A program made the position numbers and the translations under genes. This document shows positions 47,620 to 60,100 of a stretch of 64,000 nt of DNA, in pieces. Source of the stretch: Corbicula japonica. Its lineage: Eukaryota > Mollusca > Bivalvia > Venerida > Cyrenidae. Each line of letters starts with the position of its first letter. The stretch's first letter is position 1. Below the pieces are notes generated by a model that ran no database searches, was not told where the DNA came from, and worked only from the letters and a program-made list of their open reading frames with translations. The stretch spans positions 372,001 through 436,000 of the forward strand of contig JAZAYU010000005.1 of the NCBI GenBank assembly GCA_038501625.1, read 5' to 3'.

Positions 47620-49565
47620 GTTGCAAGCGCTTACACGGACGCATTGGCTTCACCTGTGGTTGCGAGCGCTTACACGGACGCATTGGCTCCACCTGTGGTT
47701 GCGAGCGCTTACACGGATGCATTGGCTTCATCTGTGGTTGCGAGCGCTTAAGCGGATGCATTTGCTTCACCTGTGGTTGCGAGCGCTTACACGGATGCAT
47801 GGGCTGCACCTGTGGTTGAGAGCGCTTACACGGACGCATTCGTTCCACCTGTGGTTGCGAGCGCTTACAATGAAGCATTGGCTTCACCTGTGGTTGCGAG
47901 CGCTTACACGGATGCATGGGCTGCACCTGTGGTTGCGAGCGCTTACACGGACGCATTGGCTTCACCTGTGGTTGCGAGCGCTTACACGGACGCATTGGCT
48001 CCACCTGTGGTTGCGAGCACTTACACGGACGCATTAGCTTCACCTGTGGTTGCCAGAGCTTACACGGACGCATTGGCTTCACCCGTGGTTGTGAGCGCTT
48101 ACACGGACGCATTGGCTCCACCTGTGGTTGTGAGCGCTTACACGGACACATTGGCTTCACCTGTGGTTGTGAGCGCTTACACGGGCGCATTGGCTTCACC
48201 CGTGGTTGCAAGCGCTTACACGGACGCATTGGCTCCACCCGTGGTTGTGAGCGCTTACACAGACGCATTTGCTCCACCTGTGGTTGCGAGCGCTTACACG
48301 GACGCATTGGCTCCACCTGTGGTCGTAAGCGCTAGAATGGACACTTTGGCTCCACCTGTGGTTGCGAGCGCTTACACGGACACATTGGCTCTACCTGTGG
48401 TTGTGAGCGCTTACACGGACACATTGGCTTCACCTGTGGTTGTGAGCGCTTACACGGACGCATTGGCTTCACCCGTGGTTGCAAGCGCTTACACGGACGC
48501 ATTGGCTCCACCCGTGGTTGTGAGCGCTTACACGGACGCATTTGCTCCACCTGTGGTTGCGAGCGCTTACACGGACGCATTGGCTCCACCTGTGGTCGTA
48601 AGCGCTAGAATGGAAGCTTTGGCTCCACCTGTGGTTGCGAGCGCTTACACGGACGCATTGGCTCCACCTGTGGTCGTAAGCGCTAGAATGGACGCTTTGG
48701 CTCCACCTGTGGTTGTGAGCGCTTACACAGACGCATTGGCTTCACCTGTGGTTGCGAGCGCTTACACGGACGCATTGGCTCCACCTGTGGTTGCGAGCGC
48801 TTACACGGACGCATTGGCTCCATCTGTGGTCGTAAGCGCTAGAATGGACGCTTTGGCTCCACCTGTGGTTGTGAGCGCTTACACGGACGCATTGGCTTCA
48901 CCTGTGGTTGTGAGCGCTTACACGGACACATTGGCTTCACCTGTGGTTGTGAGCGCTTACACGGACGCATTGGCTCCACCTGTGGTTGCGAGGACGAATT
49001 GGCTTCACCTGTGGTTGCGAGCGCTTACATGGACGCATTGGCTCCACCTGTGGTTGTGAGTGATTACACAGGTGCATTGGCTCCACCTGTGGTTGCGAGC
49101 GCTTACACGGACGCATTGGCTCCACCTGTGGTTGCGAGCGCTAACACGGACGCATTGGCTTCACCTGTGGTTGTGAGCGCTTACACGGCCGCATTGGCTT
49201 CAACTGTGGTTGTGAGTGATTACACGGGTGCATTGGCTCCACCTGTGGTTGCGAGCGCTTACACGGACGCATTGGCTCCACCTGTGGTTGCGAGCGCTTA
49301 CACGGACGCATTGGCTCCACCAGTGGTCGTAAGCGTTAGAATGGACGCTTTGGCTCCACCTGTAGTTGTGAGCGCTAGAATGGACACGTTTGTTCTACCT
49401 CTGGTTCTGAGCGCCATCACAGACGCATTTGTTCTATCTATGGTTATAAACTATTGCACGGACGCTTTGGCTCTATTTCTGGATCTATGTACGGACGTTT
49501 TGACTCCACCTCTGGTTCTGAGCACCTGCACAGAAGCATTTGCACCACCTCTGGTCGTCAAAAAT
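47620..49565. repeat. 39-bp minisatellite, about 45-50 units
   Basis: The unit is GCTTACACGGACGCATTGGC + TCCACCTGTGGTTGCGAGC (39 bp, GC-rich against AT-rich flanks). Because 39 is a multiple of 3 and the unit lacks stops in several frames, long open frames run on both strands: 428 codons at 47773-49059 (+, repeating SAYTDALAPPVVA), 146 codons at 47597 (+), 237 codons on the minus strand at 47603-48316, and 196 codons at 48999-49589 (+). Differences between units mostly change amino acids and many are CG to TG changes (GTTGCGAG/GTTGTGAG), which argues for a decaying minisatellite and against a selected protein. A variant unit (GCTAGAATGGACGCTTTGGC) and a 7-unit (273-bp) higher-order repeat are visible. 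Units decay past 49350. A repetitive secreted protein cannot be excluded. Confidence 0.9.
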
Positions 49566-49632
49566 GCATTCTATCAGATAAATACGTGAACAAATAACGT
49601 TATTTATTTAGAAATAAATAAGCGTCTCTTCG

Positions 49633-49804
49633 AACTTCACACAAGTTATTATATACACAGGCGTGAACTAAAAGCTAGTGATAAAATGTATTGTACATGT
49701 ATAACTACGACCGATAATCGATATTGAAAACGTGCGCTCACCCGTGAAGCAATAGTCAACACTCGCGGCACGATTATTTCGTGCGACACGTTTTTCATAT
49801 TAGC
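49633..49804. repeat. 172-bp direct repeat, left copy
   Basis: AACTTCACACAAGTTATTAT ... ACACGTTTTTCATATTAGC, about 96% alike by eye to 50272-50442, 639 bp downstream. It contains a hairpin (GAAAACGTG ... CACGTTTTC) around AACACTCGCGGCACGA. Confidence 0.85.
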
Positions 49805-50271
49805 CGATATTCTTGTTAAGAGAATGTATGAAATTAACTTTTCTGCATTCTGTCAAGTTGATTAACGCCACCTCCGAGGTTTCAATGGCTCTTTTTTCAA
49901 TTCAACTTCAAACAGACGCGGAGCCGTGAGCATTGTTGTAAAAAGTTGAGATGTGTTTTGTCAAACTTGTGAAAATAATGATAATTAAACATGAAATCTC
50001 TCTACCCAGATGCGCAACAACAGAAACAACTTACCATGGTTCGGGGATAGCGGTAGGGAGTCACGGTGGGGGAGGTGGGGGCGCAAGAATTAATGCCTTT
50101 TAAAAGTTAAGTTTAGTTTAAACTAATTTGTTTTACATTTTGCAGCCTGTGTTTTTTATCATCATCATCAGTAAAGCAAACATTGGAAAGGTGTTTTTCA
50201 GGTTTATAAATCCTGTGATTCCCTGTCGCCAAATAGAGACTTTTTAATAAACTTTAAAAAGTTATTTAATA

Positions 50272-50442
50272 AACTTCACACAAGTTATTATATACACAGG
50301 CGTGAAGTAAAAGCTAGTGATAAAATGTATTGTACATGTACAACTACGACCGACAATCGATGTTGAAAACGTGCGCTCACCCGTGAAGCAATAGTCAACA
50401 CTCGCGGCACGATGATTTCGTGCGACACGTTTTCATATTAGC
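50272..50442. repeat. 172-bp direct repeat, right copy
   Basis: This is the second copy of the segment at 49633-49804. The 467 bp between the copies include a G-rich stretch (about 50065-50090) and no gene. The pair could be a segmental duplication or short terminal repeats. No flanking target duplication was seen. Confidence 0.85.
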
Positions 50443-51020
50443 GTTGTGTTGTGCACACATATTTAGTGCAGATTTACCAGCATTGAATAGGGGGGATGCG
50501 ACAAAATGGAAGAAATGCCACTAATCCACTGCGGTATTTTAATTTGGACAAACTTCGGCGAGTTTTCATACTTTATACAGTTTTCGTAGTAGTTATGTTT
50601 TGATAAGATGTTTGTAAACTTACATACTGTTTATACTGTCCGAATATGTCTATATTTACAGAGGAACGGCTTGAATATACATGTATATCTGTTATGATAC
50701 AAGTACGTAAAATTTACTGAGTTGAACATTTGTGTTACTAATGCCAACTTTGCTACAAAGGTACACTATTTAAAATGTCACTTGTTTGTAGATTATAATG
50801 GAAACCCATTAATTATTTTTTTATCAGTAAAATTATATGCATGGAAAAAGACAAATTCAAGCATTTCAATTGACGAAAAACTTCTTTATTGAATGACCCT
50901 GATGAACGTAATAAATAATCGATTCAACCATTGATTAACCATGATAACATGATAATTTTTTATCAAAATATTCTTGTCCAGCTTGACGGACGTTCTTGCG
51001 GGAAAGATGCGCGCGTAAAA
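50443..51020. other. AT-rich sequence upstream of the ankyrin-pseudokinase gene
   Basis: No gene or repeat is recognised here. The end of this segment leads into the CRE-containing promoter. Confidence 0.4.
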
Positions 51021-51127
51021 TCGTGAAATAAATAAAACGACGTCAATTCCGGATTGACGTCACGTTGTTTACATTAGCGATACAACAAAAGTAACAACTT
51101 AAAAAGTAAAGATGTGTTTTCAAAATT
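51021..51127 (+). promoter_or_regulatory. Likely promoter/5' UTR with a CRE palindrome
   Basis: GACGTCAATTCC followed by GGATTGACGTC (51039-51061) is an inverted pair of GACGTCAAT arms about a TCCGG centre. The right arm completes TGACGTCA, the consensus CRE/ATF site. It lies 66 bp before the ATG of the ankyrin-pseudokinase gene, in GC-richer DNA. Function is inferred from the motif. Confidence 0.5.
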
Positions 51128-54100
51128 ATGAAAAATAAGAGGCAAACAAGGTTAGCAAAAATAGCAGCAAAGAAGGCTGTCGTCAACGAGGAACAGACGG
51201 CGGCGTCAAATGAACAAGCGAATACCAATAAATTAAATGCAAAGAAAAATATTCAAACGCAGAACGATGAGAATGACGGTTCACCGAAAAAATCGAAAAA
51301 CAAATCGGGCACGCATTCAACTAAACAAGAAACAAAATCGCTGGAAGTCACAAAACGGAAAGTTGCAGCGGTTAAACCAAACGTGTATAATCCCTATAGC
51401 GAAGAAATAACATTGCCGGACTTCCAAGCATACAAAATATCTGTGATGGGTTCTCTTTCGTGTCCAGAAGTCCGCCGGGTTGCCGAAAAAATACTTGCAC
51501 AAAATGATTTCAGAGTACGTTATTTTATTATTTATTATAAAATATTTCAATATTTTCTAAAACTCGACTCATCAATTATTCTGTAATTTTTAGTTATCCA
51601 CGAAATTTGTAAAAAAAAACAACATGCAAAATTAAAGAACTGTTTTCTCAATATAAATAAACAAATTACAGACAGTGTCCAGGATTTTATATATTGATCT
51701 TTTTTTAGATACCTGTTTCTGTGATAATAAGTGCTTGAAGCATACTTTTAATAATCCCGTTTTTGAACAAAGTCTTGCCCCCAAGTTTTGTTACTTGTTA
51801 ATTCTTTTCTAACAATTTGTTATTCCCTCAAATGGACCCCATTGGAAATAAGCTTTCAGCTTAATGGGCTATCCATAGGTCCCCAGCATCCGGTTACAAC
51901 ACATGTAGAATTAAAATGTTTTATTAAAAGTATGTCTCCATGGTTATACATCATTTTAGTACCAAGATACTAGTCAGTACTTTTAATACATTGTGTATGT
52001 CAGTATATATTATGTTTGTAAAAATCTTGTCTGTGATTTTATTGAATATTTCTGTGATCATGTGTTTTAATGTGCTATGACCTTAAATGTCTATAAATAA
52101 ATAAATATATAAATATAAATATAATACAAACTTTTTCGAATCAAAATGTTCAGCACTGTGTAAAACTAATAATAGACTTTAACGGGATTCTTCACCACAT
52201 TTTCATAATATGGTTTTTACATTTTATGCCGCATGATTGTTCGTGGTTGACGTCAAATAAGATGCTCATTCAATTTTTTGGCGTTTTAGTTACTCCCGAT
52301 TGACATAGATTCAGCAGTGATGGATATAGAGCGAATGAGGTACTCGTTCAAGCGAGACCCTGAGACCGGGCGATCCCGGTACGATCCTAACGGACGCGAC
52401 ATGGACGGCAAGACGCCATTATTCTATGCCATCAAATACAACCAGAAAGAGGCTATAAAACTTCTACTGGAAAATGGCGCAGATAGCGCAACGATAGATT
52501 TTGTAAGTAATCACGTAGCTATATTTATTATAGAAACTGTTTAAAACTTATGTGTGTCTGTGTTAGACAAACTGATTTAAACCAATTCTTTTTATTCTAG
52601 GGCAGATCACGGAAAAAAGTGTCTCCGGGATATTTACGTTATTCCTTGAAATGACGTTATAAAGTTGAGCAGACGACTTTGCTTGTGATGCATAACATTC
52701 TTTAGTCGTAATAAGTAATAAAATCACTTATTAGTTACTAGAAATTAATAGATACTTGTGAGATATTTCCAAATATAGTAAAAACTAAAATATCAAAAAT
52801 ATTACGAAGACACCCTTTCCGAGTACGCGCCCTCACAGGTGTACGGCATGTTGGACCCCGCCACACCCCCATTCCCTCGCACTACTACCCACCCTTGAAA
52901 AAAGCTCTACAGAAAAGAAAATTTCTTGATATATATGATATAATATATATATCAAGAAAAAACATTTCTGTAGAGCATTTTTTTCAAGGGAGGTTAGTAG
53001 AGTGAGGGAAGGGGGGTGTGGCGGGGTCCAACATGCCGTACACCTGTGCGCTCCCTCTATGTACAAAATATTCTAATTTTATGCTTTTCTACAAATATTG
53101 TATTTACCATGATTGAATCGGAACAAAATATCTGTATGATGATTAACCAAAGAAAAATGTAACTGAATAGAGATATATTTAATGGCAATTTTTAGAATCT
53201 AAAACCAATATTTAAAATTAAAATTAAATTTCTATTTTATCAGTACGGAGATAATGCGCTTATGACCGCCGTAAAGACTGGGGAGTCGAGCGCCATGAAC
53301 TTAGTGTGGCAGCACCGGATCCGGGATGCTCTCAACGTAAACCACCAGAATGCGGTAAGTTTGAGTCTTGCAAGCAAACATTTTCAGTATACTGTTACAG
53401 AAGTTGGATCAGTTTTTATGTCGCCCTTTCGGAGAAAAGGCGATACATAGGGATCGCACTGTCCTTCGATTCGTCTGTCCGTCCGTCACGAAAACGTTAG
53501 CTAAAACTTTGCCATTTATTAATATTTCTTAACTTAACTTTCAAATTGTATTGCCCATGACAACAGTTCATTAGGTCAAGATGGAATTATGCCCCATTTA
53601 TACTTGCATTTTTTATTGCGACATAGCACCAGACGGTAGAATTACATAGTGTTGGATGGAGAGTATCGTAATGGAATAAACCTTGGGTTTCCGACAGTAA
53701 CGGCATTGAATGCATAATATCCACGATGAAATGTGACGCTCTCTTTGTTCATACTACAAATCATTGGTCCACCAATGCTGCTGCTAATGTTACTTCCAAG
53801 TTTAATGCCAATATCATTATTTTTTTAGCTAACTTTTGGTTTTGAAATTAACACATTCAATAGCGTTGACAAGAGGTTGTATCTTAAATAACGAATGACT
53901 CAATTCTTATGTAAAAATAATGACAGTGGTGGATTTAGAGGGAGTTCAGCAGAGTTGCTCGAACCACCTTTTGGGCAGCAATATTTAATGTTGATGTGCA
54001 TTCCGGCCAGATAGTTGGAGGTTATTATGTAACTAACATAAGACTGTCCCTAACAAACTCGTTTTCTGCAAATCATCCGACCCTAATGATTATCTCATGG

Positions 54101-57100
54101 TTAATTTAGACTATAAGTTTTCCAACCAGCTTTCAAGTTCTGTGTTGGTGGTGATAATTATGAAGGGTCCACAAATGCCGTGTACTAATAATATCTCTCT
54201 TTATTTCTAGATGGGCATGACTGCGTTGCATCTAGCGACGGAGAGGAGTTGGGAAGGCTGTGTCCACTTTCTGTTGTCTAACCGCGCAAGTCCCAATATT
54301 AAGAACTCGGTAAGGCACTTGGATGTTTGATTTTTCTCTAAATTAAACCAAAACGTTATTTTGTGCCCCTCTCTGCAAGACTGAGGCGATGGGTCAGGGT
54401 GTGGTACTCGATCATGTTTTTGTTTCCCGTAAACTTTGTTTTTAGTAAACACAATATAAGACCACATTTTCTCCGATTTTCACCAGACGTACTAAGAATG
54501 CCTAAACTGATAAAGTCAAAATTAATTTTTTGAAAGTGATAATAAATCACTGTAAAACAAAATATCAATAAACATATAAATGTATACAGTGAAATCTGCC
54601 TTAGCAGCCACCTGCGAATAGCAGCCACCTGTCTTAAACAGCCAGTTTGAATATGACCTAAACTGACATTTTATTCTAATATTTTACTGTTTTTAACAGC
54701 CACCTGTCATTAGGAACCATTTTTTTCCCATTTGGGTGGCCGCTAATTACAGGCTTCACTGTATATTATAAGCTAGATGAATTCGCCACTGATTATAATG
54801 ATGTTTCTTGTGTGTTTAGGATGGTGCTACCCCGTTAATGTTTTCCTGTATGAACGGCGACAAGAAGATTGCGGAAATGCTCATCAAAGCTGGCGCTGAC
54901 ATCTATAAGCAAGACAATGTAACCTATAAAAACTTTAAAATATCACACGTTTTTTGTATCATCCATTAGAAGAAAAGGCGATAATTTGGGACCACTTAGT
55001 CCGTCGGTCTGCCCCTACGTCACGGAAGTGTAACTTTGGCTTTAACCTTGCCATTTCTTAATTTTTTCTTCATGAAACTTTCAAATTATATTTAGGTCAA
55101 GGTTACTTTTGACAGTCATGCTCCTTTATTTACTTTCAAATTGATTTTGTCACAAATCCTTAAAAGTTTTTATTGGCTATATCACAGAGCATTTTTGTTT
55201 TTACCAGTGTAAGATAGTTCTATATCATTTCACCGAGTGTGCTCCGGAATTCGTATTTTCACGAGTTTACCTAATTCTGGAGTTCACGAGTGAAATATAT
55301 TTCTATCGTTCACTGGTAAAAAGAAATTTTCTTTTAATGCTATGCTTTTAGTGCAAAATTTGCATGAATTTGACAGAAACCTTGCATTTAATGGCACCAA
55401 AACGGCTGTTTATAACGTTATGTCATGACGTCATATACTCGAACCCGATTTCGTGCGTACCAGTTTTCGTGCGTTTGGGTACCAACGTGAAAAAAACAAC
55501 AACAGTGAAAATAAAAATGATATTCCACTGTTAGAAAATAGTGAAATCACAATTTATTTTACTAAGAAAAATCTATAATCCACCAGAAAGCATAAAATAA
55601 ATTGCCATTTCATAATATTGTTTTATCAAACTTTATTATTATACTTCTTATGACAACATGTGTTGTGATCATTTCAAACTTTTTTAGGTCAAGGCCACAT
55701 TTGAAAGAGTTATGACCCTTTTTATACTTGAATTATTTATTCTGACAAAGTACCCGAGGGAGTTTTTAACCTAGTTTTTAACCTAGTTCTATCTACAAAA
55801 TGAGACCATCAAATCAGTTTTAAATAATGTTTCATTTTCTGAATTGTTGAATTTTATATAAATTGGTTCTAAAACTATTGAGGTCATTTTAGAACCGGTT
55901 TCAATTCTAGCTTTTGTTAAGTGCCAATTAAAGGTGTCTGGACACGTATTGGGACGAAAATGTTTTTAATTATCAAAATTCATAATATAAACTGTAGATG
56001 ACATGTAAACAAAGTAGATGTGATGTATTAGTCTTACGTAGTCAACGTTAGAGTAAATATATTTAAAAACAAAGATGTTTTAGCGTTACTAACTTACAAA
56101 ACTCGCTCACAACAGAATAAAGTACCTCGCGAATATTAATGATTTCACAGTAATCTATGCCCAGGATCATAAAACTAAGATTAAGAGACCAATCTCAAAT
56201 CGCAAGCATCTGATTGGCTGAATGGCGACTGATTTGAGACTGTTTTCCTATCTTAGTTTTATGATCTTTGGACCAGCTGATTATATAAATGTATTTGTGA
56301 CGACTTATTAGAAACATTTGAAATGTGTATGTTTTATTTCAGAGCTTTTACAAAGCCATTAGCAGTGCTGTTGTTCACGAAAATGTCGATCTTTGTAACT
56401 TCCTGCTGACGGAGATTACCGATGATGACCGAAGATGTCAGTTTGTAAAGGTATGTAGCTGTAGGCTATAGTGATCAGAAGAAAACAAAATACTATATCC
56501 GAGTTCCGAAAATGTCATAAATGTCAAACGCCAGACTCCGAATGTATTGAGTTAATGGTAAAATGGTTAAATGGTCCTCCTACCTGTGTATTTGATTATT
56601 ATGCTCCCACTTTGTGGGAGGCATATAGAATTGCACTCGTCCGTACGCCCGTCCGTACGTCTGTCGATACGTCCCCAAATCTTGTGGCATCAACTCCTCC
56701 TAAACTATAAGGCGGATTTCTTTCAAACTAGCACAGATGATCAAACAGGATGTGTAGATAATCGTAATGAAAGGATTTTTTCCTGCGACCATTTTAACCA
56801 GAGGCCCTTTGTTATTTAAAATTATGTTGCAGCAGTGGGGGCATCAGTGTCCGAGGACACATTCTAGTTTAAAGAAGGGTTCTTTCTTAAAATATTATAA
56901 ATTTTCTAATACCAGTAAATATTGGCTGCATTTGTAGTTACCACAATTTGGGCACATTGATATAGATTAAACCAATTCTAAATAGCCTTCCAGAGAGTTC
57001 CTATGTAATTATGATAAAAATAATCAAATTGAAAGTTTTTATTCTGTTTGATTTACAGTGAACACATAATAAAACTTAGATCTCATGTTTATATATTAGG

Positions 57101-60100
57101 CCTATAAAATATAGGCCCACATTTCGATGACATGTCTTCGGTGGATCACCTAGCTCTTGTTTCGAATTACCCTCATTTTAATGAACAGGGTCTTTTTTTT
57201 AGATTTTATGCAGTCATACAATTATGTAAATAAAGTTTCCAGAAATTTATCAAACCTGGATAATCTAACTTAGCCCATCACAGATTTGTTATGTATAAAA
57301 ATAACGGAAAATAAACAACTATAACATTTTAACTTTCTGCTAGGACCTGCTGGACAATATTGCCAACCCGCCAACCCGGGATTTCATGTTTGAAGTTTTC
57401 GAAACAAATTTTTTGCCCCTGTTTGATGCTTGCTTCCAACATCCCGAGTATCGAAACAGTTTTTACAATGAGAAAGTCATTCAAAGAATGACAGTAACAA
57501 TGGAGGATTTGCAACGAGACATTGACACGGTGACGTCACTCGCATACGTTATTGTTGGAACTTTCTTCCGGTTTGGCGACTTTATAGACAAGCAATTTGT
57601 AAAGCAGTTTGTGCGATGCAGAGGTCCAGAACTCGTCACCCACATAATTAAGTTCTTCACGTATGAATGGGGTTATGAGAAGAAACAAACTGTCCTTATT
57701 TTTCTTCCCGTGATTGGCCTAGTTGAAATTCCTGAAGGGAAGTCGTGGATATTTGACCACGCTACATCTGTGTCCGAATATTTTAGCGGCTTCGACAAAG
57801 AAGGTCTACATAGAATACTTGTTTCAAGTGACCTATACGAGTGGTGCTATGAGGGGAAACATTACACCGAGATCAATAGAGTGTGGGTACAATTTTACAA
57901 TCTTGTGAACAAAGCAGTATCACAGCAAAGAGAAATTCAAATGGCTGCTATTTTAGAAAAAGAGGCGCGTGAAATAGATAAACTAGCAAAGACGGAGGAT
58001 AAGACATGTACAGGAGAAAGCGAATACGAAGGGGTAATCAACGATGAAGCTGTGTTATCATATGAAATTGAGGAGGAATTATCGATATTTGGACACGAAA
58101 CAAAATGTAAAAACACCAATGCAATCGTTGGTACACCAGATAAGAGTAATTGCAAAGGACAAAACGATGATGATGCCACCATACACCCTGAGAATCTTAT
58201 CCACTCTGCTGAAGGGACCGATGTTGATTTTGAATGGATCGAAGAAAAGAAAGAAGAGCAAGATAGCTGGACTACTGTTCATGCCAAGAAACACAAAGAA
58301 AAACAAAAATTTGAAAAGCAGCCATTGGCAGTGCATGTCAAATATGCTGGAGCACCGAGAGAAAAGTTTTCCCAAAGTAACAGGCAAAGGATGAAGAAAG
58401 AAACAAAGAGAAAGGCAATACCTTTGAATGCCTTTTCGAAACCCGTTACCTGTCCAACGCCTATGGTTGGAACTGCAAGATGGGCTGATGTTGCTAAGGG
58501 CTCGGAGAAGAGACAAGAAATAAAGATTATTAATTACCCTAAACCAGAGGCTGAAGTAGAATTAAAAACCAAAAACCATGTACAAACACAGAGTCCTCGG
58601 CGGCAGCTAGATGATCTGAAAACAGAACAGAAAGTACAGCAGAAAGAAACAAATAGAAAACCAACAAAGATGACATTCTTTTTCCACGAAGAACAACCAG
58701 AGGACTCTGATGTCGGCTCAATAGATATCGAAATGGTTGAATTCGAACTGCAGAAATTTGAGGCCTTAACTAACAAAAATATTCAGCCAGATGTAACTGT
58801 AACCAAAATTCCAGAAAATACAACACAAGACACAGAAAACTCGTCACAGAAAACAGAACCATGTCTTCCATCCTTGACGCCATCAAGTGAATGCTTCACA
58901 TATGACCCAGAATATGTAGATGAAACAAAACCCAATCATTTTGATCCTACACATCTTTCTGACGAGGAAATAAAATCATTCAATTTCAAAGGAAGTGACT
59001 GCAAAAGCGATCAATCTGTGTCTGGTTCGGAAAAGAAATGCCCTGGTATTTTTGACGAAGATGAAAATGATGTCAATGAATTTCGTACATTCACACCCAA
59101 CACAAGATCATGTTTCTCCGACGCTTCTGATGATAGCTGGCTTGGAAATGTTCTAAAAGATGACAGTTTTGAGAAAGAACCCCAAGAAGAAAAGCCAAAA
59201 GGACATTATATAGATCTGTTCGGTATGAAATATTGGATGCAGCATGACATAGAGGAACACCACAATGTACCAAAGCAAAGATTTACAGAGAAGCATACAC
59301 CAAGCAAAAAACAAAAGAAACAAATAAAGAAAAGAAGTGAAACTTCCGCCAAAAAGCAAAAACAACAAAAAGTCTCCGTTCTTAAGAATAATACAACCAA
59401 TCAAAACTGCCAAGCAAAGAATAAATCTGCAGAAGTAAGTGTCTCGGGTATTTTGAGCACAAAGTCAGACATAATAATATCAAACAAACAATCACAAGAT
59501 TCTATACAGACGAAAAGTCTTGTCAGTATGACAGAAGAAACATCTGGTCAGAATTTAAGTGATCAGTATTCTGTGAGAGAGCACGGCGAATCATCAGTGG
59601 TAAAAACAAAAAAATCGACAGATGAAGAAGTTTACGAGAACCAGTTAAGAACCTTTGCAAAATTTGAAGCGCTTTTGGAGATGTATGAAAGTGAACCGTT
59701 CATAGACTATCCGGAATCTCTTTCTCCTGCCTTTGAATCCCGGCCCGATGTGATCGATGCGTTGTTTGAAACGTCAGCAGAAATTCCAGAGTCGTTTGAA
59801 GAGGATGACTATGATGATAAAGGACAAAAGAACTTGCGAAACGTTATTGAAATTGAGCAAGAGGATTTCTATGCTGATTCAATACAAGACTATTGTACAG
59901 CATTTCGTAGAACACAAAAAGAAAATAGCATTGAACGGGGAAACTATGTTAAAAACCTTCAATACACAGCAAATGCAGCATATAGATCACAGAACCACAT
60001 TTCGGAAGGAGAAACATTGACTGTGACCGGTGATCCTAATGATCTGGAAATACCCGACCCGGCTATAATCAGCTGCAGAAAAGGTATTATCCACTCGGCA

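Noticed and set aside
47603..48316. 237-codon minus-strand frame (MRPCKRSQPQVEP repeats)
   Set aside because: It is the reverse reading of the 39-bp minisatellite; open only because the unit length is a multiple of three.
49633..50442. LTR retrotransposon
   Set aside because: Only 467 bp lie between the repeats and no gag/pol, primer-binding site or target duplication was seen; kept as a direct repeat pair only.
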